DNA from: an uncultured Oscillospiraceae bacterium
GTDB lineage: Bacteria; Bacillota; Clostridia; Oscillospirales; Oscillospiraceae
Length of the DNA stretch: 20,435 nucleotides
Assembly (NCBI GenBank): GCA_910587205.1
Contig: CAJULZ010000044.1
Coordinates: 1-20,435 of the forward strand
Direction: 5' to 3'
Below are positions 14,500 through 20,435 of the stretch, piece after piece. How positions within the stretch are numbered: the stretch's first letter is position 1; every line of letters begins with the position of its first letter. The notes beneath the pieces are model-generated. The model had not been told where the DNA came from. It worked only from the letters and a program-made list of their open reading frames with translations, and ran no database searches. The translations under genes were made by a program, and so were the position numbers.

Positions 14500-15475
14500 C
14501 GCCCTCCCACACACCGTCCCGCTCCATCTGGGCCCGTAGGTCCCGGAACCAAAGGGCGGTGTTTTCCTTTGCCGCCTGGGTGACCAGGTGGTAGTTGGTG
14601 TCATAAAAGTCCAGATTCTGATACAGATAGTCCTCCAGGGAGGAGATGGGGACTGCGCCCTCCATCCGTCCCACAGCCTCCCGGAGCAGGCGGTCCATCA
14701 GGGGGGCGTTTCCCCGCTGCCCCTCCGGCACGGCGCTCAGGTTGACACAGGCGCAGGACACATACACACGCGCCCCCTTGGACTGAAACCATTCGTAATA
14801 CTCCCCCAGCCGCTCCATGGCGCTCCAGTCGATAAAAGCAGGGTCCAGATAGACTCGGTCGGGCAGATCCTCCTTAGTGCCCGACCGGAAGAACGGGATG
14901 CAGCCGAACCGGTCTATATAGGGCTGGTCAGCCTCATCCCGGTAGCTCTGGCCATAAGAGGTCCGGGCGTTTTCCTGGGACAGGTAGTGGCACCGGCTGT
15001 CAAATACGCCGTCCACTGTGGTGAGATCCACCAGAGCGAGCAGATCGTAATTGTTCTCAATGCCGCACCACAGCTTGCCGTCCTCCTCTCCCATGGCGGT
15101 ATGGAGGAACATCTGCTGGCGGCTGGACAGCTCCGGGGTGTGGATCAGGATATCCCCTTCCTACAAAAATGCCCCCAGGATCTGCATCTGCACCGGGGAA
15201 TTTACGGTGCCGTTCAATCCCAGGTTCACCACGGCATAGCCGTCCCCCAGGGCCTGCCGGGCCTGGAGGCCGTCCAGGTTATACCACATCGAGCACCCCC
15301 CATAAAACACTGCCCGCTTCTGTCCCTGGGCGAGAATGAGCCGGTCCACCTTGTCGGCGCAGCAGCTCTCCTTGCGCCAGGCGTAGCCGAAGGGAGCTTC
15401 TACAGCGTTGATGCGCAGGGTTTTTAGGTTGGGGCAGTTCTCAAAGCTGCCGTTGCTCACAGCGAGGATATTGTC
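14500..15475 (-). pseudogene. LRR-linked SGNH-like protein (DHHW/AlgX type), 5'-truncated with in-frame stop
   Basis: The remnant starts inside a BspA-type leucine-rich repeat (SFENCPNLKTLRI) and runs into an SGNH-like domain: AVFYGGCSMWYNLDG (block I region), NLGLNGTVNSP, and near the end FYDTNYHLVT (block V-like D and H). A TAG at 15163-15161 interrupts an otherwise continuous frame between QILGAFL and EGDILIHTPELSS. This is probably a nonsense change, for example from CAG. The 5' end is missing: the frame joins the shortened end of the MBOAT gene near 15475, indicating a deletion. In related systems such proteins act outside the membrane with the MBOAT acyltransferase. As it stands it cannot make a full product. 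Confidence 0.65.
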
Positions 15476-16721
15476 GAATACTGATCCAGCGCCGCCTGGA
15501 TGTACGCGCCGCCAAATCCCCAGCCGGTGAACAGCCGCCCGAAGATGATCCCCAACTGCCCCACGGATTCCTCCCGGAACAGCAGCGCCGCGGGAATGAA
15601 GACGGCGAACATCATACACCGCTGGGCCAGACAGCCCAGGGGACAGTCCCAGGCGGGGCCGGACCGCTTGTTCACGTCCAGCAGGCTCTCCAGGCACAGC
15701 CAGAACGCGGCGTACAGTCCCCATAGCACATAGGTCCACCTGGCTCCATGCCAAAGACCGCACAGGGTAAAGACGACGAGGATGTTGAGGAGCTTGCGAC
15801 CCTTGCCCCTCCTCCCGCCCCCCAGCGGGATATAGACGCAGCTGGTAAACCAGCGGTTCGGGCTGATATGCCAGCGGCGGAAGAACTCGGTGCAGCTCTG
15901 GGCCAGATAGGGCCGGTCAAAATTTCGCATGAGCCGCACCCCCATCAGCCGCGCAGAACCGGCGGCGATCTCCGAGCAGCCGGCGAAATCGCAGTACATC
16001 TGGACGCAAAACAGCGCCCCGGCGCAGCAGATGGCCAGGGAATTGGCCTGTTGCACGGCGGAAAAACGGCGTTGACGTAGATGCCGCAGAAGTCCGCCGC
16101 CACGCACTTGCGGAAAAAGCCGCATAGCAGCAGGCGGATCCCGGCGGTGAAATCGTCCCAGGCCGGCCGGTGCTCCGCTTTCAGCTGTGGCAGCAGACTT
16201 TGGGGGCTCTCAATGGGGCCTGCTACCAACTGGGGAAAATAGGTGACGTAGAGAGCAAGGGAAATGAGATCCCGTTCCGCGGGGAAGTCCCCCCGGTAGA
16301 CGTCAATGGTATAGCTCATGGTCTGAAAGGTGTAGAAAGAAATACCCACCGGCAGGATCAGCCCCAGCTCCGGCACCCGGTAAGCAATTCCTGCGGCGGC
16401 GCACAGGCTGTTCACCGTCCCAGCGAAAAAGTCAAAATATTTGAACGTGAACAACAGCCCCAGATTGACGCATACGCTCACCACGAGAAATACACGCATA
16501 GCGCCCCGCCTTCCCCGGAAGCGTTCAATGTCCCGGCCACAGCAGTAGTCCACCGCCGTGGAGGCCAGCAGCAGAAGAAGGATGAGGGCGGGGTTGGCGT
16601 ACATGTAAAAGAAGTAGGACGCCGCCAGCAGCCAGTATTTCCGCCAGCTATGGGGCAGCAGCCAGTACGCCGCCGTCACCGCCGGCAGGAAAACCAGGAA
16701 TACGCCGGAGTTGAAGTTCAT
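15476..16721 (-). pseudogene. MBOAT-family O-acyltransferase (AlgI/DltB-like), frameshifted and 3'-truncated
   Basis: From the ATG at 16721 about 220 residues read well as an MBOAT protein: FLVFLPAVTAAYWLLPH, LPVGISFYTFQTMSYTIDVYRG, YFPQLVAGPI, CGFFRKCVAADF. A missing T in the T-run near 16062 shifts the frame. The sequence resumes with MYCDFAGCSEIAAGSARLMG, FFRRWHISPNRWF and LCGLWHGARWTYVLWG, which holds the conserved MBOAT histidine. The last 50-100 residues expected for the family are absent; reading stops where the LRR/SGNH remnant begins. The start overlaps the small upstream gene's TGA as ATGA. The intact enzyme would have been a polytopic membrane protein moving acyl groups to exported polymer hydroxyls. 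Confidence 0.8.
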
Positions 16722-16952
16722 GCCCCCACCCCCAGATTCAGCAGCAGGAAGGGGAGCAGCGCCGCCGCCATTTCCCACAACCCTGCGCCCCCAATCAGGG
16801 GCATAGGCGCTGGCCCCCAGGGCCAGCGCCGCGGACAGCAGGAAAAACACACACCGGGTGGCCCGGTACCGTCGCTCAAACAGGCAGAAGAACAGGGCGG
16901 CCCCGTACAGCAGCATCGCCAGCGGCAGCTCAAGGATTACACTCTCCGCCAT
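16718..16952 (-). pseudogene. Small two-segment membrane protein, frameshifted
   Basis: The ATG at 16952 lies inside the 3' end of the ligase gene. The product reads LPLAMLLYGAALFFCLFERRYR, then FFLLSAALALGASAYA. One extra C near 16800 then shifts the frame, and the rest continues as LWEMAAALLPFLLLNLGVGA with a TGA overlapping the MBOAT ATG. With the frame restored it would have about 77 residues and two to three membrane segments. I do not recognise a named family. Its position between an adenylating ligase and an MBOAT recalls small membrane partners in Dlt-type operons, by context only. Confidence 0.55.
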
Positions 16953-17735
16953 TGCCGGATCAGTCCCTTCACCGCCTGCTTATCCGGCTTGCCCGAGCCA
17001 GTCATGGGCATGGCGTCCAAGCGCAGGATCCCCGCAGGCAGTTCGTTTCTGGACAGGCGGGCGTTCAAGCCGTCCATGACCCGGGGCAGAGCGCTCTCCG
17101 CGCACACCGCCGCCCAGGGAAGCTCTCCGCAGTCCTGGTCGGGCAAACCCACCACCACCGCCGCCCGCCCCCCAGGCTGCGCCAGCAGGACCTCCTCAAT
17201 GCGCCGGGGGGGGGGACAAGTTGACTCCGTTGCGGATGATCACATCCTTCTTCCGCCCGGTAAGATGGAGAATACCATTTTCATCCACAAAGCCCAGATC
17301 GCCGGTGTGGAGAAAGCCGTCCGCGTCGATGGCTCGGGCGGTCTGCTCCGGGCCGTGATAGCCCAGCATCCGCATGGGGCCGCAGACGCACACCTCTCCC
17401 GGCCGGGCCTTTTTTGCCATAGACAGGTAGAGGGAGGGTACGCCGTTCATCCGGGCGATCTTTTCCCGGGCAATGACTTGCAAAAGCTCCTCCGGCGCGG
17501 TGACAGCGGTAAGGTACAGCCGGTGGCGGAGTACGATGGCCCCGGTGAGCAGGGCAAGACCGAATACGTGATCCATGGGCAGGGCCCCCAAGGCCACGTC
17601 ATCCTCCGAATAGCCCCCCAGCGGAGCGGAATCCAGCAGGTTGCTCACCAAATTGCCCTGGCTGAGCACCACGGCCTTTTTCCGTCCGGAGGAACCGGAG
17701 GTAAAAATGTAAAATGCAGGGGCATTGGGGTCATC
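16937..17735 (-). pseudogene. AMP-dependent (adenylate-forming) ligase remnant
   Basis: The 5' third is missing. The frame opens near 17735 with DDPNAPAFYIF, directly followed by the phosphate-binding signature TSGSSGRKKAV. Then come LPMDHVFGL and ARMNGVPSLYLSMAKKA, after which the sequence jumps to RPGEVCVCGP and FLHTGDLGFVDENGILHLTGRKKDVIIRNG. About 80-100 residues that normally carry the YGxTE motif are absent, so there is an internal in-frame deletion. A run of ten G bases (17206-17215) then breaks the frame. The C-terminal subdomain continues as VVGLPDQDCGELPWAAV and ends with MTGSGKPDKQAVK, containing the conserved lysine. It would have activated an acyl or amino-acyl group feeding the MBOAT step. 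No carrier protein gene is present. Non-functional as written. Confidence 0.78.
17206..17215. repeat. G10 homopolymer inside the ligase gene
   Basis: Ten consecutive G bases on the plus strand coincide exactly with the frame break between the GRKKDVIIRNGVNLSP and RRIEEVLLAQPGG parts of the ligase. A tract three bases different in phase would restore the frame. It may be a sequencing or assembly length error, decay, or a slippage-prone site. Confidence 0.8.
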
Positions 17736-18258
17736 ATGCGAAGGAGTATTTCCGCCAGTCCTCCGAGCACCTGCTCCCTCAACTGGGGCAGTTTATCGAC
17801 TGCGGAAACCACCCGGTCAATACCGTCCTAAATATAGAGTTCGCCAAGGCCAGAAAAGAAAACGCGGAGTTTGTCCACCAGCTGGTGGCGCCCCCTGTGC
17901 TGCCCTTCAGCGAGGACGACGACCTGTGCGCGGCGCTCACCAACCTGCTGGACAACGCCATTGAGGAATGCGCCCGTCTGCTCCGGGCGGGCCGGACAAA
18001 CGTATCGATCCGGCTGGAAATCTATCCCCAAAAGAGCTACCTGTTCATCCTGTGCCGGAACACCACCGACCGGACGGAATTGACCCGGTCCGGCCGGGGC
18101 CTGCGCACCACCAAAGGGGACGACCGGCTGCACGGCTATGGCACCCGCATCATCACGAAGGCGGCGGAGAAATACAACGGCTGTACGGAATTTGGCCTGT
18201 CGGGCGGGATGTTTGGGCCAAGCTGCTGCTGGATATGACGGTGGAGGAAAGAATATGA
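17735..18258 (+). pseudogene. GHKL sensor histidine kinase, 5'-truncated and frameshifted (AgrC-like)
   Basis: Only the kinase core remains. It begins EYFRQSSEHLLPQLGQF followed by the linker to FIDCGNHPVNTVLNIEF, then the ATPase N box LCAALTNLLDNAIEEC, and a G box region RGLRTTKGDDRLHGYG. The membrane sensor region and the phospho-accepting histidine region are lost at the junction with the oppositely oriented ligase near 17735. One base is missing near 18212. With it restored the C-terminus reads AKLLLDMTVEERI and ends in a TGA overlapping the response regulator ATG (ATGA). This conserved overlap shows the two were a normal two-component pair before decay. Confidence 0.72.
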
Positions 18259-18605
18259 ACATCAAGATCGCCCTGTACGACGACGACGTGAAAGCCCTGC
18301 CCGTCATTGCCGGGGCCGCAGAATCTGCCTTCCAGGAGAAGGGAATCTATACGGATATCCAACGCTTTACTTCCGGGAAAGCGATGCTGCAGGCGATGGA
18401 ACAGACCCAGTTCCAGGTCATCCTCCTGGATATTGAAATGCCGGGGATGGATGGGATCGCCGTTGGGAAAAAGGTCCGGGCCCAGGGGAACGATACCCAG
18501 ATCGTCTACGTCTCCGAGGCGGAGCGCCGGGTGTTTGAATCCTTCCTGGTACAGCCCTTGGACTTTGTGCGCAAGAGCAATTTCCTCAACGACATCGCCG
18601 CTGTG
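18255..18605 (+). pseudogene. LytTR-type response regulator receiver domain, joined in frame to a GH3 remnant
   Basis: From the ATG at 18255 about 115 residues form a receiver domain: KIALYDDDVKAL with the acidic pocket, VILLDIEMPGMDG with the phospho-accepting aspartate, and VQPLDFVRKSNF, the closing pattern typical of LytTR regulators. The DNA-binding LytTR domain is gone. Near 18600 the frame runs without a stop into a GH3 segment (YTPPYTNGGIEKA), then ends after a frameshift. The fused reading frame (18255-18842) is most simply a deletion product and not a designed fusion. Start codon and overlap with the kinase gene are well supported; the junction can be placed only to within about 15 bp. 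Confidence 0.72.
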
Positions 18606-20029
18606 GTGGAGCTGTACTATACCCCACCCTACACCAACGGCGGCATTGAGAAAGCCAGCGTCAACCTCATTGAGTTCGGCAAGACCAGCCTGCTGGAGCC
18701 CGGCGCGTCCGAGGCGGTGTCTTTCCGCGTCGCGTTGGAGGATATGGCCTTCTATGACTCCTCCTGCGTCAAGACCGCGGCGGCTACGTGCTGGAGGCAG
18801 GGGAGTACGCGGTTTCCATCCGCTCCGACTCCCACACCGTGATCGATGAGCGCACCTTTACCCTCAGCGCGGATAAGGACTACAGCGGTTCAGGCCGCTC
18901 CAGCGACCAGGCCGCCCCGGTAAACCGCTTTGACTACATGGAGGGCAGCCATCCCACCCTGTCCCGGAAGGACGGCTTCGCCAACTATGACGCGGCCACC
19001 GCCGCCCCCGGCGAGGACGAGTTCGAGCTAAGCAAAGACCGGCAGAACGCCATCCAGGAGATCTCGGTGGTGAAGTACGACCCCGCCGACTATGACAATC
19101 CCGATGACGTCATGCCCACCACCGGCGCGAAGGGCAGCCTGACACTGGCCGACCTGGCGGGCAAGGGCTATGACGACGCCAACTGGGAGAAGCTGCTGAA
19201 CCAGCTGTCTATTGAGGACATGACCACCCTCATTAACACCGGCGGCTGGCAGACTGCGGCCATTGAATCCGTGGGCAAGGTGGCACCTCCGACTGTGACG
19301 GCCCCTCCGGCCTGTCCAACTATGTCACCGGCTCTAACGGCACCCAGTTCCCCACTGAAGTGCTCATGGCCCAGACCTGGAGCAAAGAGATGGCGGAGAA
19401 GATCGGCGATTCCCTGGGCCAGGAGTTCGCCAACGCCAACAACTATGGCTGGTACGGCCCCGCCATGAAACTGCACCGCTTTCCTGCTGACCTACATGAC
19501 GGAGCAGATCTTCCGGGAGACCTGCCTGAAGCCCTTCGAGACGGTGGTAAAGAACTTCGATTCCGACCATTACGTCACGGGTATGATGACCGCTTACAAT
19601 TGGCTGGGCACCGTGCCCGCCATCAGCAGTTATGAACTGCTCACCGACGTACTGCGGAGCGAATGGGGCTTCCAGGGCGTGGTCATCTCCGACTACAACG
19701 GTTCCTACGGCTTTGAGATCACCGATGCGGCCATCCGGGCGGGCAACGACCTGATGCTGGGCTTCGGCATGGCGGAGAGCAATAAGCTGGAGGACACCGG
19801 TTCCGCCACCTGTGTGCTGGCCATGCGACAGGCCTGCAAGAACATCCTGTACATCGTGGCCAACAGCGGCTACTACGCCGACGAGGCCGCGGCCCAGGGC
19901 GGCGGCATGAGCGGCATGACCCGGATGTTCGTGCTGGTGGACGTGATTGCCGTCGCGCTGGCATTGGGCATCGAGGCGCTGGGGGTTTTGCATTGGATGA
20001 AGAAGCGCAATCAATCCGCTTCGAAATGA
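18603..20029 (+). pseudogene. GH3 beta-glucosidase remnant (inverted domain order, C-terminal membrane anchor)
   Basis: The remnant begins in a fibronectin-III-like region (YTPPYTNGGIEKASVNLIEF, LLEPGASEAVSFRV). A one-base loss near 18778 shifts the frame to GGYVLEAGEYAVSIRSDSH and on to LSIEDMTTLINTGGWQTAAI. A second loss near 19280 leads to TSDCDGPSGLSNY and NANNYGWYGPAM. Near 19482 the middle of the barrel is deleted, including the usual KHF region, and reading resumes with FLLTYMTEQIFRETC. The nucleophile is the D in GVVISDYNGS (19691-19693). A hydrophobic anchor, FVLVDVIAVALALGIEALGVL, and a basic tail end the protein. The sandwich domain that should precede is missing; in this subgroup it lies N-terminal to the barrel. 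At least four lesions make it non-functional. Confidence 0.82.
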
Positions 20030-20380
20030 CGGCGCCGTACGGTCCTGGGCGGTCATTCTACCCAACCTTCCGGCATTTTTGAGAGGCAGTCCACCCCCAC
20101 CGCCGGCGTTCCGTACGTCACCGGCAACGTAGGCAGCGCTGCGGGCCGATGATGCCGGGATCTTACCGCTTAACACACTCCTCGGCAGGGGGACCGGCCT
20201 ATGGCTGGTCCCCCTACCTCACGTCAGCCTGCGCCGGGTTACAGGGCAAACCTTCTCGCATCTGGCGCGGAGCCACCGGCTGCAACGGTCTGCTGTACGG
20301 GGTGTTCTTTTTTACCGGTTTCCTGTAAGTCCCTTTTTTAAGATAAGTGTTGCTGGCAAAAACTTTGGCAATTGTACTAA
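20030..20380. other. Right-end non-coding stretch with a hairpin at 20187-20215
   Basis: No gene is recognisable here. A 13-bp stem (20187-20199 with 20203-20215, one G.T pair, loop TAT) with an AGGGGGACC foot could be a terminator, though no T-run follows. Composition drops from GC-rich to AT-rich after about 20310, approaching the terminal repeat. Confidence 0.6.
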
Positions 20381-20435
20381 AGTCTGTTTTAAAACTAAGG
20401 GATTGTGTGTAAAGTGCTGAAATGATAAAATAGAG
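20381..20435 (-). repeat. Right copy of the 55-bp terminal inverted repeat
   Basis: These bases are the exact reverse complement of bases 1-55; the flanking base 20380 and inward differ from the left copy. See the left copy for interpretation. Confidence 0.9.

Noticed and set aside
15161..15163. TAG recoding in this organism
   Set aside because: The GH43 gene ends in a normal TAG stop at its natural C-terminus, so TAG is used for termination; a point mutation explains this case better.
16718..17735. Complete dlt (D-alanylation) operon
   Set aside because: There is no carrier protein gene, the ligase is truncated with features closer to acyl ligases, and every member is broken.
17735..18605. 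A functional two-component system
   Set aside because: The kinase lacks its sensor and histidine region and is frameshifted; the regulator lacks its DNA-binding domain.

Overview
The window looks like a stretch of a GC-rich gut Firmicute genome, most likely a member of the Oscillospiraceae (Flavonifractor or Lawsonibacter-like). This is inferred from high-GC codon use, strong GGAGG-type ribosome binding sites, the mix of cytoplasmic glycosidases with a GPH-type sugar transporter and an AraC regulator, an S-layer-homology protein, and a GH3 of the inverted-domain type. It cannot be proven from the window alone.

Region 1 (about 1-11950) is intact and is the functional core: a glycoside-utilisation locus. 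An AraC-family regulator (5217-6428, minus) sits among three transcription units. The left unit (minus) encodes a GH1 beta-glycosidase and a GH43 enzyme with F5/8-type-C-like and fibronectin-III-like modules. Divergent from it is a GPH/MelB-type transporter (plus). The right unit (plus) encodes a GH2 enzyme, a sugar isomerase/epimerase-like TIM barrel and a GH78 alpha-L-rhamnosidase. None of the four glycosidases has a signal peptide, so the picture is uptake of small glycosides or oligosaccharides followed by stepwise cytoplasmic removal of rhamnose, pentose and hexose units. A shared 20-bp motif, consensus CGTGAAGnGGGATAAAAATT, occurs twice in the GH1/transporter divergent promoter region and once between araC and the GH2 gene. 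It is the likely operator tying the locus into one regulon.

Region 2 (about 11900-13810) follows a strong bidirectional terminator. It holds an exported protein that joins S-layer homology repeats, a flavodoxin domain and a cyclophilin-like domain, plus the 3' remnant of a cupin gene.

Region 3 (about 14050-20030) is a gene graveyard. On the minus strand are broken copies of an adenylate-forming ligase, a small membrane protein, an MBOAT acyltransferase, an LRR-linked SGNH-like protein and a second SGNH protein, which together resemble an exported O-acylation (Dlt/Alg-like) system. On the plus strand are a 5'-truncated GHKL sensor kinase, a LytTR-type response regulator cut short and joined to a GH3 beta-glucosidase remnant, and that GH3 remnant. 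Nearly every gene here carries a single-base frameshift, an in-frame stop or an internal deletion, in sharp contrast with Region 1.

The two ends of the window are a perfect 55-bp inverted repeat, AT-rich and unlike the interior. This looks like two inverted copies of a repeated element (possibly an IS end) bounding the piece. Identity of exactly 55 bp is also what a k=55 assembly graph would give at a repeat boundary.
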